Assembly (NCBI GenBank): GCA_963556495.2
Contig: OY747705.1
Location: 21,070,001 to 21,134,000, forward strand
Direction of reading: 5' to 3'
From: Valencia hispanica
Taxonomy: Eukaryota; Chordata; Actinopteri; Cyprinodontiformes; Valenciidae
DNA length: 64,000 nucleotides
Shown here: one piece after another, positions 51,132 to 62,538 of the stretch
Layout of the letters: each line of letters begins with the position of its first letter
Position numbering within the stretch: position 1 is the stretch's first letter
Translations under genes and position numbers: made by a program
Notes under the pieces: generated by a model
Database searches by the model: none
What the model saw: only the letters and a program-made list of their open reading frames with translations
Told to the model about the DNA's origin: nothing

Positions 51132-51567
51132 TCAGGGTCCTGCCTCCCCTGCTAGCTCCTGCAGATCAGGGCTGTGTGTGTGCACCTCAGCAGCACCCTC
51201 CACCTCTGCTGCAGAGGATGCCTCGGAGCGCCGCCGTCCCTTGATGGTGCGAGGCAGGGGCCCAGTTTCGGAGCTGGGGCTCAGAAGGCTCTGGGGGGCC
51301 TCCAGGAGCCCCGGCTCTCTCACCCGAGGTTTTCTGCCCCGCCGGGAGGGGATGCCGTTGCAACCGTCCTTCTTAAGGTGGCGGTGCAGGTGATCGGAAC
51401 GCACAAAAGTCTTAAAGCAGCTTGAGCATTGATAGGGGCGGAGACCAGTGTGGACACGCATGTGGTTCTTCAGGTCGTAGTTGTGAGCGAAGGCAGCTCC
51501 ACATTGTGTACACAGGTAAGGCTTCTCTCCTGTATGTTTTCGCATGTGAACCTTGAGCTTGTCCTGT
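51132..51567 (-). CDS. zbtb7a: zbtb7a coding exon 3 (fingers 2-4, C-terminus)
   Basis: It starts after CCCTCTCAG| with [19 protein letters not shown], continues [19 protein letters not shown] and [20 protein letters not shown], then a serine- and charge-rich tail ending EAGP and TGA at 51,134-51,132. The fingers are near-identical to mammalian ZBTB7A as I recall it. Confidence 0.95.
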
Positions 51568-54500
51568 CTGAGAGGGAGAAAGACAAACATGGCTTAAGAA
51601 TACACAAAGAAAATGTCCAACTCTCAAAACAAACAGCTCACTTTTGTCTGAATGCATTACATTCACAGTGTATGCTTTACTAATTAGGTTACGAAAAAAG
51701 ATATAATTATATCCAAATTTGTTACTAGATTTCGCACTTGCAGGCATCAGCTTAATGTGCTTTAGATGATTACATTTTTTTATAATTGTCAGATCTTGGA
51801 TCTCCTCCCGGTCTATGAGGGTTACAAGTCCAGCTGAGGAGAGGTCATAAACTTTACATTTTTATCTGCGTGACGGCACACAAGAGCGCGATTGCACACT
51901 GACACGAAGGCTCAGTGTTCACTGTGTCAGCTGGCATTTTTATTGCTTCTGTTAACCTTAATTTGAGGTCACAACAGCAGGAGGATCTCTACGGAGAATT
52001 GAGTGTCCTCTGGAAATCTATTCCAAAGCAAACTGTATTGTTTACAATGTTGTAGTTTTGGATATGACAAACTACAGAACTGGAAGAGTGGAGAAAAACC
52101 AGAAGCTCAGTGAATCCCTATGAGGCCCTTTTTAATTAATTCAATTCAGTTTATTTATATAGCGCCGATTCACAACAGATGTCATCTCAAGGCACTTAAC
52201 AAGAAGTTATTTCAATACATTTATACAAACATTCCAATCAGTTAAAAAGTTTCCTATTTAAGGAATCCCACCAGATTGCGTCAGTCATTGACGTGAGGTT
52301 GGGCAGACTTTCCAACCACATCAAACCTTCAGCCATCCCTCATACTGAGCAAGCATGTAGCGACGGTGGAGAGAAAAAACTCCCCTTTAACAGGAAGAAA
52401 CCTCCAACAGAACCAGGCTCAGTAGGAGCGGCCATCTGCCACGACCGTCTGGGGGTTTGAGAAGACAGCGCAGACACAGAAAGAACAGAAGATCTGATAC
52501 AGGAGTACTCTCTATGTTACAGAAAGTAAAAAGTTGATAACAGGACACAGTGGATGTTCAGCCACTGGGAGCATCATCCCAGTCGATGCCCCCCGTCCAA
52601 CAGGGCATTGCAGCCAAGCAGGATACCAGACCATGTATATCTTCTATGGAGAGAAAAACACTGAGAGAAAACAAAGTCAACAGTCGAAATAACAGAATGT
52701 ACTGTAATACAACTGGAGAGTAGTAGGAGAAAAGGAAGTAGCAGAGTGAAGAAAATTAGTAAGTCTGTCCTCCAGCAGTCTAAGCCTATAGCAGCATAAC
52801 TACAGAGATAGCTCAGGATGACCTTAGCCACTCTAACTATAAGCTTTATCAAAAAGGAAAGTTTTAAGCCTGGCCTTAAAAGTTAACAGAGTGTCTGCCT
52901 CACGGACTAAAGCTGGGAGCTGGTTCCACAGGAGAGGAGCCGGATAACTAAAAGATCTGCCTCCCAATCTACTTTTAGAAATCCTAGGAACTACAAGTAA
53001 ACCTGCAGTCTGAGAGCAAAGTGCTCTGTTGGGAACATATGGAACAATTAGATCTCAGATGTATGATGGAGCTTGATTATTAAGGGCTTTATATAGAAGA
53101 AGGATCTTAAATTCTATTCTGGATTTAACAGGGAGCCAATGAAGGGAAGCTAAAACAGGAGAAATGTGATCTCTCTTTTTAATATTCATCAGAACTCTTG
53201 CTGCCGCATTTTGGATCAACTGAAGGCTTTTAATGGCATTTTGTGGACTACCTGATAGTAAAGAATTACAGTAGTCCAGCCTTGAGGTAACAAATGCTTG
53301 GACTAGTTTCTCAGCATCACTCCTGGACAGGATGTTTCTAATTTTAGCAATATTCTGGAGGTGAAAGAAAGAAATCCTAGAAACCTGTTTAATATGGGAT
53401 TTAAATGTCAAGTCTTGGTCAAAAATAATGCCGAGGTTCTTTACGTTATTACTGGGGGCCAATTTAATGCCATCCAGATGAAGTGATTGACTAATCAGTT
53501 TCTGTTTAAGAATTTCTGGTCCAAAGACAGCAACTTCTGTCTTGTCAGAATTTTAAAAGAAAAAAGTTTAGATTCATCCATGTTTTTATGTCTTCCAGAC
53601 ATGCCTGTAATCTACCTAACTGACTGGGTTCATTAGGATTTATGGATAAATATAGTTGTGTATCATCTGCATAGCTGTGGAAATTTGTCCCATGCTGTCT
53701 AATGATTCTACCAATTGGAAGCATATATATGGTGAAAAGAATTGGTCCAAGCACAGAACTCTGTGGAACTCCACAAGTAACCCTTGAGAGTGAAGAAGAT
53801 TGATCATTTAGATGAACAAACTGGAATCTGTCAGACAAATATGATTTAAACCAGCCTAGTGCTGTTCCTTTGATCCCTGCAACATGTTCAAGCCTTTCTA
53901 AGAGAATATTATGATCGACTGTGTCAAAAGCAGCACTGAGATCTAACAAAACCCAAAACAGACACCAGTCCATTGTCTGAGGCCATGAGAATATCATTAG
54001 TAACCTTCACCAGTGCTGTTTCGGTGCTATGATGAGCTCTAAAACCTGACTGAAACTCTTCAAACAGCTCGTTACTGTTTAGATGCTCACAGACTTGATT
54101 AGCAACAATTTTCTCAAGGACTTTGGATAAGATAGGAAGGTTAGATATAGGTCTGTAATTCACTAAGTCATCTTGATCAAGGGAAGGTTTCTTGAGTAAA
54201 GGTTTAATTACAGCTATTTTAAATTCTTGTGGTACGTATCCGTTTACTAAGGATAGATTAATCATATCCAAAATGGGGCCAGGAACCAAATGGAACACTT
54301 CTTTAAATAATTTGGTTGGAATTGGGTCCAACATACAAGTTGAAGGTTTAGATGAGGCTAATATGTTTGATAATTCTGAAAGCTCGACTGAATCAAAACA
54401 GCCTAAGCACAAATGAGGTTCTACAGTTCTTTCCGATGCTGCCTCATTTACTGAGGAAGAAGTAATCATGTTTGGGAGGATGCCAATGATTTTATTTTTA

Positions 54501-57500
54501 ATAGAATTAATTTTATTTATGAAAAATCCCATAAAATCATCACTGCTAAGAGCTGGGGGAATAGTTGGCTCAACAGAGCTATGTCTCTGTGTAAGTTTGG
54601 CAACTGTACTAAAAAGAAACCTAGGATTGTTTTTATTCGCCTCTATTAATGATGAAAAATATGCTTTTCTAGCTTGTCGAAGGGTCTTTTTATACAGCAG
54701 TAGACTGTTATTCCAGGTTAAATAAGAATCCTCTAGATATGTAGAGCGCCATTTTCTCTCGAACTTCCTAGTATTCTACTTTAAAGTACGCAACTCTGCA
54801 TTAAACCAAGGAGTCAGCCTCGTATGGCTAGCCACTTTCTTTTTTAAGGGGGCTACACTATCTAATGCCAAACGCAATGAGGACGTAACGCTGTGAACCA
54901 GATCATCTATTTCTGAAGGGTTAGAGATAGAATTGCTGCCATCCACTGTGTTACTCTGAGACACTGAGGAAAGTAAGAATGGAACAGATTCTTTAAAAAT
55001 TGTTACAGCATTGTCTGATAAAGCTCTACTATAATGAAATTTTCTTTCAGATTTAAGATGGTCAGTTAAAGTAAATTCAAAAGTTATTAAGAAGTGGTCA
55101 GACAGGACCGGGTTATGTGGGTGGACTGTTATTTCCTCACACTCAATACCGTATGTCAGTACAAGGTCCAAAGTGTGTTTACCCGAGTGGGTCGATCCCT
55201 GTACTTTTTGAGTAAAGCCAATTGAGTCTAAAATAGCACTAAAGGCTGCATTTAGGCTATCACTTTCAGTATCCACATGGATATTGAAGTCCCCCACTAT
55301 AATAACCCCATCAGTATTTAATACTAAATCAGATAAAAAATGTGAGATCTGATCCAAGAATTGAGAGTAAGGGCCTGGTGGACGATACAAAACCACAAAC
55401 AAAAATGGTCTTAATGTTTTGCAACTTGGATGAGGAAAATTAAGGGTTAGATGTTCAAAAGAACTGTAGCTATCAATTGGTCTGGGACTAATTAGTAAAT
55501 CAGAACGAAAAATAATTACATTTTGTGCAAATGAGGTGTCATTCTAAACCCCATAACCAGTCTTACATTCCAGTTACTTATATTTTAAAAGAGGACTTCT
55601 ATAACAATTACACTATGGGCAATGCTAAACATAAAAAAAAAGCTAACAATTAATTCTGCATTTAGGTGCTGCAAGAAATTAGCAGATTTCAGCCTCATTG
55701 GTCTAAAATGGAAAAACTTGAAGGGAGAGAGTTAGCTATTTTTTGTGCCTTCACAGATTCAGAAACAAAGCTAGCTTTAGTTTAGGACTAACCTAGCTTT
55801 TAAGTATGGGGATTTAGCTAATCAAAAAAGGCAAAATTTTACAGTCCAACCCACCTAGAATAGGACATTTTACACCTTGATCGGCCCGGGCCAGTCACTG
55901 TCTAGTTGGGAAATTAAAAATCATCCCTTTTTTTCCTCATAGGGGTATCCACCATACCTAAGGGGCATCAGGTGGTACTGACGACAACCTCTCTATGGTG
56001 TGGAAGTTGTGAATGAGTGAAGATGACTCAAAGTTAGATTTCTTTGCTGCTTTCCAGTCTGAAAACTGAATAAAGCTCTAAAATGTAAATAAAAATCTTT
56101 TAGAAAGGAAACTATTTTTCCATACTGGTCAAGAGTAGAGCTGCACAATACTAACAAAAAAAGTAATTGTCAAAAGTGGGTAGTAACTAATTACATTTAC
56201 TCAGTTAGATTTACTTGGGTAACTTTCTGGATAAATTGTACTTTTAAGAGTGGTTTTACTACATCGTACTTTTTACTTTTACTTGAGTAATATTATTTTG
56301 AAGTATCGCTACTCCTAATTGAGTAGAATTTTTGGATGCTCTACCTACTATGAATAACTTCGCTGAATGTTTTACGTGAATGTTTTACCAAAAAATACAG
56401 ACACATACCTACAGTTTATTGAAGGAGATCACCTGTTTCTAAACAAGCCTTGGTTTTCTAATGTAACTTTTTTATCTGTTGAGTTTGTTGTGACATTATA
56501 AGGTCAAGTGAATATACAGTAAACACCATACATTGTCCCTTGAAGCACTTTTTACCTTGTTCTAAGATATATATTTACATTACCTACTGTAAGTATTGGT
56601 ATTATATTGAAAAAGCATAACTTACAAAAGTGTTTCATCCGCTTAAAATGTGTCATTTAGCAATTGTGTTTTTTGTTTCTATTTTTAAAAATATATTTTA
56701 GTCTTTAAAATACCAGAATTTTCATATAACTGTATTTTTTCTGTCTGATGGCATCGTTTTAAAAATATTAGATCAGATGTTACTCAGTACTCAAGTAGTC
56801 TTTTTTTTTTACCAAATAGTTTTTTACTCTTACTTTAGTAATTTCTTGAACGGACACTCTTTACTTTTACTTGAGTAAAAGTATGTTGAAGTAGTGCTTC
56901 TCCTACTTGAGTACAGTTTTTGGGGACTTTACCCACCTCTGTTAATTGCATCACTATTGCTTATTATTACAATACCAATGTCAATTAACCCACATTTTCC
57001 TGACCCATGTTCTTCCATCATTCCGTGAGCTTCAGTATCTCAGCCACCAAAAACATACAAGCGTGGGCATCAAGGGCGCTGAAAGTCTATCCAACAGGCA
57101 AAATCTATTGCTGGCATGAAGTGCATGCATGCATGGAAATTGAAATATAATCCTACCAAATACTGTATCCAATCAGTCCTTTGTGATTATGGTATTGCAC
57201 ACTCTGATATTGCAAATATTATTTCTGTTTGGTATATTGTGCAGCTCTAACCAGACATATCATCCTCTGCTTCAGGCTGCGAGAGAGCGAAACATTCAAC
57301 AGATAACAGCAAGGCTGAATGAAGGACTGCATAGTTGCTCCTTTTGTGCTTGTGATCCCGTCTGTCAGGGAACATGCTGGATTTGCAAATGTTGGCAGCC
57401 TTTCAAAAATGTCAGATTCACGTTGAAGATCAACGTTTTCTTTATGCACGCAGTAAGCTGTTTATAGTTAGTAAACCTAAAAATGATAATCGCTAATAAA

Positions 57501-60500
57501 AAATGCTAAATACAGTTAAAAATGTCAGCTCCAATTAAATTGTTTTTGTCTTCAAATATTTGTAAAACCCTGTTTTACAAAACTGCCTCCATTACACATG
57601 ACGTTGCCTCTTCTTCATACCCAGTCATGGCAGGGAAGGCTTGAAAAATATCTTGAATGATGTCTTCTTATAATAAAGAGAAATCAATACCAGCAAAAAA
57701 TGGTTTTGGCAGCTCAAAGGTTAACAACAAGCTCAGATGTAAAATTGGCCACGGTATTTTGACCGGTGCATCTCTAATTCTGTAGACTTAAAACAATCAA
57801 AACAAGATTTTGAAACATGTCTTACTTTGCTGCTTCCTGAACTTATCAGGCTGCCTTGGCCTTCATCTGACTCTTGTCCTTCGTTCCCCCCTTTAGCCTT
57901 TGCTATCTCCCTTTAGCTCCCAAGCACTTAAATCGTCTAACCTTCCTACACTTCGGGCTCCTAGACAAATAAGAGCTGGTAGGACAACTCCAACTGAGCA
58001 CGCCTACACACACACAGTGCAAATGTCATATAAGTTAGTATATAGGCTGTCATACAAGCAAATGAGTAAGCCCAATGCAACCTTTGCAGATCTGTGCCTC
58101 AAACATAAAAACATTCATAAACAAGGATGAGGAGAAACACACATATCAAAACCCACAGTTAAAGTCAGTCTGCAGGATTGGAACACAGTGGCCACAGACA
58201 GAGGTGAATTATTTAAAGGATAGGAGTGATTTATTACTGAGCAAGGCAAACCCTTAACCCAGATAAAACAGGATTAAGATTACAATACCCCCCCCCCACC
58301 CCACCTGGAGGGTAAATTAAGAATGGTCTTCCTCGTGCTCAAAGGGGTTCCAGATATTTTCAGACAGCAGCATCTATTTTCACCACAAGCCAGCTAATTA
58401 ATTCATTAAAGTAATCATTTCAGGGAAAAGGCAAGCCTTCCAAACATGAGAAAACCCTGCACACAGATGTCCCCTCCTGTAGATAAGCCACGTCTATCTG
58501 TTTTCTAAAGGACACGTAGCATATTTTATTTGAGAGGTGAAGGAGTGACAGAGAGCAAAGGGGAGGGGGTTGTGTAAATACTCTGCTGTGGGCAATGAGC
58601 AGTATAACAGCAGATCAAGAGTTCACATTACTGTACTGGAGCCAGAGCACCATCCAGGGCCTGCAATCCCCCTCTGTATCGGAATACAGTCCTTTATGAC
58701 CCCTTTTCACAAGATAACACATCCTTGGTACAGCCTTCTTTTATAGGACCCCTATGTTAAAATTCCAGGACTTTGCCATGAAGGCTGCCACCATAAAGCT
58801 GACCTTTATAACACTCCGGCCCCCTCCCTCACAGCAAGGCGATGTTACATTAGGAGGAAATCTGTTTAGTACCCTGTCAATCCATGTCCAAGGTAAACAT
58901 TTGGACACAAACCACACTGCCTAATGCAAAGCTAAGGCGGTTAGCGCTAATTCTCCAGCTCTTGGCTTTGTGGTGTTTCCCTCTGCTGGGCAGTTTGTCC
59001 AAGACTATTAGCACATGTGACATGAGGTAGTCCCTTCATTAAATGGGCTTACCTGGTAAAGCGCACTTTGCAAATGGCGCATTCGTAGGGTTTCTCTCCC
59101 GTATGCGTTCTGATATGGCGGGGTAGCTTGCCTGCACCTTGAATGACCTTCGAGCATATGGGGCACTTCTGAAAGGCCTTAGAGCGCATCTTTCTTTCTC
59201 CTCCACCTCCTCCGGTCCCGTTTCCTCTCTCCTCAACCACCCTCTCTCCTCCCACTGTGTGTTGGCTCGCGCTGCCTCGTGACATCCACAGCGACGCCGG
59301 CACTCCATGCGTAACCGAAGCGGAAGCTGCGTCTTCGTGCTGCGTGCTGCTAAAATAATTCAAGTAAAATTCCATGTCAGGATCGTCCCCATCTCCCTGC
59401 TCTTCCCCGGCTTCTGCACGGTCCTTCTGCCTCTTAATGGAGTCCATCATTTGTTGCAGGAGGGCACTGGCTGAACCCCTATCCCTCACCATCGCCTCCC
59501 TACAGCTGTCCTCGACTTCTGTCTCCTGCCGAGATTCAGGGGGGAGGTAGAGGTGGCCGTTCTGAGATGGAAGATAGTATGACGACCCCAGGTTTACTCC
59601 ATTGCCCTGAACTGCCTCTCTGTCTTCATCTTCCTCTTCATCCTCCTCTTCCTCCTCTGGTTCTTGCGCATGGGGCTGTGACAAGGCTAGGGCCAGTGGG
59701 GAGTAGTACTCACCAGGGCCAGAAGGAGCCCCGTTGGTGGGGGTGCTCCCATTACCATGATTAAAGTGCAGGTGTGTGGGCAGTTCCCTGAGCTCTGGCG
59801 TGCTGCAGCTGCTGCTCCAGTGCGCACCTCTCTGGAAGTACTCTAGGTACTCCCGGGCCCGAATTCGGTTCCCCTGCTCCTTGACTCCTCTGCATTTCCC
59901 CTCTTCATCCTCGTCTCTTCGCTCACTGCCCGCCTATTGAAACAGGAAAAGAAAGGGATGTCAGTGAAGGGAAAATGTGTAAGAGCAAAAGTGAGTGCAA
60001 GCCATTCAGAAGATTGAAGTGTCTTTAAAAGTCTTCTGAGCTATTATGTTCAAAATCAGAACAACTTCTACAACTTGCAGAATATGTGAGCTTTTTATGA
60101 AATGCAAGAAATGTCAGATAGACAAACGGAGCAAGTGAGGCAACAAACTGACGTCAAAAGCTACTTCCAGAACAAAAATCCAGAGATGCTGGAGACCAGA
60201 AATTACGCCGTTTTCAACTTGACTGGCCCCGACCAGTGACAGACTGTTCAAAAACTAAAAAATCTCATCCTTTTCTAGTCAGTGAATGACCATACCTAAG
60301 GACAATCAGGTAACACTGAACACCCCTTAGTGTGAAAATTGTTACTGAGCAAAGAAGTTTCAAAGTTTGCTCTTTTTGTTATCGATCATGTGTTCGAAGA
60401 AGGTTATTTAAAAGGAAAATTTATTTTCTACCGAGGAATGTTGGCTGTTCTTTCAGGCTGCAAAATCAGAGCATGACCCCTTGGTGGCTGGAGGTTCATT

Positions 60501-62460
60501 TAGTTTCTTTGAGAATTTTGAATCAGAACTTTTATTTTGGCTTGCCCCTGCCTTAGAAGGGCATTTTGTTGAATAAATAACTAACTTCTGCAGAAACCAG
60601 TAAAAATTAGAGTATTTTTTTCCCGCAGCATCGCTTTGTTTTATCTTCATGAGGCTTGAACGTCTGTTTGTAATGGAAGATGGTTGATGATCTGGACTCT
60701 AAGGAATACACACACAGACTGTTTTTTACAGTTCCTATTGTTGATCTCTCAAACATTGCTAATTGCTAATGAAAAATTAGAAACTAAGGTTAAAATATCA
60801 ACTTTATCATATGTTTTAGTCTTTATTTAAAAAAAAAGGAAAACCCAGTTTTACAGAGACTGATTTCTCACACACAGCTAGACATCATCTTTGATCCTTT
60901 TTAAAATAATTAATGGCCGCTAATAGCAAGAAGCTAGAAAGAAATATTTTGAAGAATGCAAATTATAATTCTTCCTGAGCAATCTTTAGTGTCTAAAATC
61001 TATGTTTAGGGGTCAAACATTTTCAAAACAAATCCCTGATCCATTCACATTCACCAACAATTGACTTCAACGTGTCCTGTATGGTGTTATGATCACAATA
61101 AAAACCCAAACGGACTATTATGGTTTATTACGAAACAGCACATCACTGCTGCAGCTGAAGATGTTGCAGTGCTGTGAGGTGCTGTGTCTGTAGTCTGTGA
61201 AAGAGCACGCTGTTCTTCCACAAATGCTGTTGGCTCAGCATGAGTAAGTGTTAAACTAACTCCAAGCTGTGGGTGTGTGTTAGGCATAGTGAGAGGCACC
61301 GATACAGGCCATGATGTAAGTCTGGTTATGCTGACTGTTTATTGAGGTGGTTGGCATGATGACTGTATGCACCATTTTCAATATGAATGAACTAGAGAAA
61401 ATATATGTAGAGCAGCATCTAAAAGTATTCCTACCTCTTTACCTTTATATTATGTCATGCTATGACCAAGAACATTACAATTTAATATGATTTTATCTGA
61501 TTGATCAACATAAAGTAGTAGTGCACTATGAAGTGGAAGGAAACAGTTACATGATTTTAAAAAGTATCTAACAATAAAATTATAACTAGTGGTGTGCACT
61601 CGTATTCAGCACTCTTTAGTCTGATGACACCTTATAAAATCTTTTCAGAAATTCTTCCAGCAGGACAAAAACCCAAAACATAAAGCTATAGTTACGATAG
61701 AATATTCACGTGTGAGAATGGCCTAGTCAAAGCCTAGACGTAAATCCAGTTGACTCAGATATTTCTTTTTACAGTTATGCACAACTTTGTGTTGATCAGT
61801 CACATGAAATCCCAATAATCGTTGAAGTAATTAATTGAATACTTTTTCAAGGCACTGTATGTAGTAACAAAACATATAAACTTTTCAATGTTTTGACGCC
61901 TAAACCTATAGATGCTTATGGAGAATGCACAACTTCATCAACAAAATGTTTTTTATGTTATGATGATGCCTCACCGGCGGGGAGAGCACTTTGGTGTCCA
62001 GCAGGTGAGTACAGACATCTTGGACGGGAGAGATTTCCAGGAGGCGAGCAGCAGCAAGGATGTCTGAAACGCTGCTGTGACTGACCGTCAACGTTGCAGT
62101 GTAGGCAAAGTCCAGCAAAGCTCCCAGGGCCTCTGCTGCCACAAAGTCGATGTTGTAGATGTTCTGTTGGTCGGCAGCGACTCCCGAAGTGAAGAGCTTG
62201 TGGAAGTAAGAGCTGCAGGATGCGAGGACGGAGCGATGAGCCGGGAACTCCTGGTCCTGGGTGACTAAGAGCACGTCGCAGAGGAGCCCGCTGAGTCGCT
62301 GCTTGTTGAGGCCGCCCAGGACGTCTGCACTGTGTTCAGGGAAAGGGATCCCCACAGGACCTTCCTCTGCCTCCCCGGCCCCTCCTCGCCTTCCCCCGCC
62401 CCCAGCGCTTGTTATACCCCGGAGCCGCCTTCCTCCTCTCCCACCGGCCCCGGACGACAT
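51132..62460 (-). CDS. zbtb7a: Zbtb7a (LRF/Pokemon-type BTB zinc-finger repressor), complete, 3 coding exons
   Basis: A nuclear BTB/POZ C2H2 repressor; mammalian ZBTB7A controls haematopoietic lineage choice and fetal globin silencing. Exons 61975-62460, 59053-59933 and 51132-51567 join in frame to 1,803 nt, 600 residues (human 584 from memory). The BTB domain (about residues 36-160) has [20 protein letters not shown] and [19 protein letters not shown], closer to ZBTB7A than to 7B or 7C. The middle holds an acidic run (about 252-265) and [11 protein letters not shown]. Four fingers follow at about 417-524, beginning [20 protein letters not shown], with linkers TGEKPY, and [10 protein letters not shown] after finger 4. 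The start is ATG 62,460-62,458; no ATG lies nearer the BTB domain, so about 27 extra Gly/Arg-rich residues precede it. Confidence 0.95.
52140..55560 (-). mobile_element. L2-like LINE, 5'-truncated, frameshifted, with 3' UTR
   Basis: Same strand as zbtb7a. Reading 5' to 3': part of the endonuclease ([35 protein letters not shown]-type [14 protein letters not shown]), reverse-transcriptase blocks ([85 protein letters not shown]), then [31 protein letters not shown] and [20 protein letters not shown]. The ORF is cut by frameshifts near 53.5, 53.95 and 54.7 kb. The 3' UTR (52.14-52.9 kb) ends with the common CGGCGCTATATAAATAAACT then GAATTGAATT. Inactive, but comparatively young. Confidence 0.9.
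56136..57249. mobile_element. hAT MITE with perfect 15-bp terminal inverted repeats (outer of two)
   Basis: TAGAGCTGCACAATA at 56,136-56,150 is exactly the reverse complement of 57,235-57,249. The right part (AATATACCAAACAG, then CAATATCAGAGTGTGCAATA on the minus strand) is typical of a widespread fish MITE. It is split by the inner element. A clear target duplication was not found. Confidence 0.7.
56171..56941. mobile_element. inner hAT element inserted in the MITE
   Basis: Ends read GTGGGTAGTAACTAATTACA on the left and GGACTTTACCCACCTCTG on the right, with internal TTTTACTTGAGTA repeats as in Tol2-related hATs. The flanks GTAATTGT (56,163-56,170) and TTAATTGC (56,942-56,949) match at 6 of 8 positions, in line with the 8-bp hAT target duplication. 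No transposase frame. Confidence 0.7.
59053..59933 (-). CDS. zbtb7a: zbtb7a coding exon 2 (linker, finger 1, start of finger 2)
   Basis: 881 nt. It opens [17 protein letters not shown] and encodes [10 protein letters not shown], the acidic run [25 protein letters not shown], the [10 protein letters not shown] block shared with human ZBTB7A, then finger 1 and the first half of finger 2 ([12 protein letters not shown]). The acceptor is TTTCAATAG and the donor ACCAG|GTAAGC; it ends in phase 2 inside the arginine codon. Confidence 0.94.
60181..60985. mobile_element. hAT-like repeat family 2, copy B (uninterrupted)
   Basis: The left end CAGAGATGCTGGAGACCAG resembles TAGAGATGCACCGGTC. The body shares GACCATACCTAAGG, TAAAAAATCTCATCC and AAATATTTTGAAGAATG with copy A. 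Non-coding, about 800 bp. Confidence 0.55.
61409..61860. mobile_element. internally deleted Tc1-like element (MITE-like)
   Basis: The right end GAATACTTTTTCAAGGCACT then GTA is a canonical Tc1 terminal repeat; the left end AGCAGCATCTAAAAGTATTC is its degraded partner. Inside are scraps of transposase sequence (TTCCAGCAGGACAAAAACCC, GAATGGCCTAGTCAAAGCC) and the subterminal CACATGAAATCCCAATAAT. About 450 bp. Confidence 0.75.
61975..62460 (-). CDS. zbtb7a: zbtb7a coding exon 1 (BTB domain)
   Basis: 162 codons from [15 protein letters not shown] to VLSPP, ending CCG|GTGAGG in phase 0. The exon itself probably starts at 62,538 after acceptor TTTTCAG, leaving about 78 nt of 5' UTR here. The in-frame GTG at 62,502 is upstream of the ATG and has no conserved sequence behind it. 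Confidence 0.93.
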
Positions 62461-62538
62461 CTTCCACCAGCCTGCCGCCGAGCCGCCGAGCACAGCCCCC
62501 ACCCGTGTATCCGTCCTGCCGCCTTTCTGTCTCCCTAT
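62461..62538 (-). other. zbtb7a: zbtb7a 5' UTR segment of coding exon 1
   Basis: From the acceptor TTCTGTTTTCAG| at 62,539 to the ATG. No in-frame ATG or stop lies in it. The preceding exon and promoter are right of 62.5 kb, probably beyond the window. Confidence 0.65.

Larger units (their letters stand above)
55860..57776. mobile_element. hAT-like repeat family 2, copy A (interrupted)
   Basis: The flanks 55,860-56,135 and 57,250-57,776 align piecewise with the uninterrupted copy at 60,181-60,985, for example ACCATACCTAAGG..CATCAGGT on the left and GCTAATAAAAAATGCTAAA with GTAAAACCCTGTTTTACA on the right. The right end GACCGGTGCATCTCTA looks like a hAT terminus. The gap is explained by the element at 56,136-57,249. 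Confidence 0.55.
51568..59052 (-). other. zbtb7a intron 2 (7.5 kb)
   Basis: It splits finger 2. It is filled largely by an L2-like LINE (52.14-55.56 kb) and a nested group of hAT elements (55.86-57.78 kb). The stretches 51,600-52,130 and 57.8-59.0 kb look unique and hold no exon candidate. Confidence 0.85.
59934..61974 (-). other. zbtb7a intron 1 (2.0 kb)
   Basis: Mostly repeat: hAT-like family 2 copy B (60,181-60,985) and an internally deleted Tc1 (61,409-61,860). No exon candidate. Confidence 0.8.

Noticed and set aside
52574..52852. 92-codon minus frame near the 3' end of the LINE
   Set aside because: Lies in the LINE 3' UTR, not homologous to the element's protein.
62461..62502. GTG start 14 codons upstream of the zbtb7a ATG
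   Set aside because: GTG is not a usual vertebrate start; the ATG at 62,460 is used instead.
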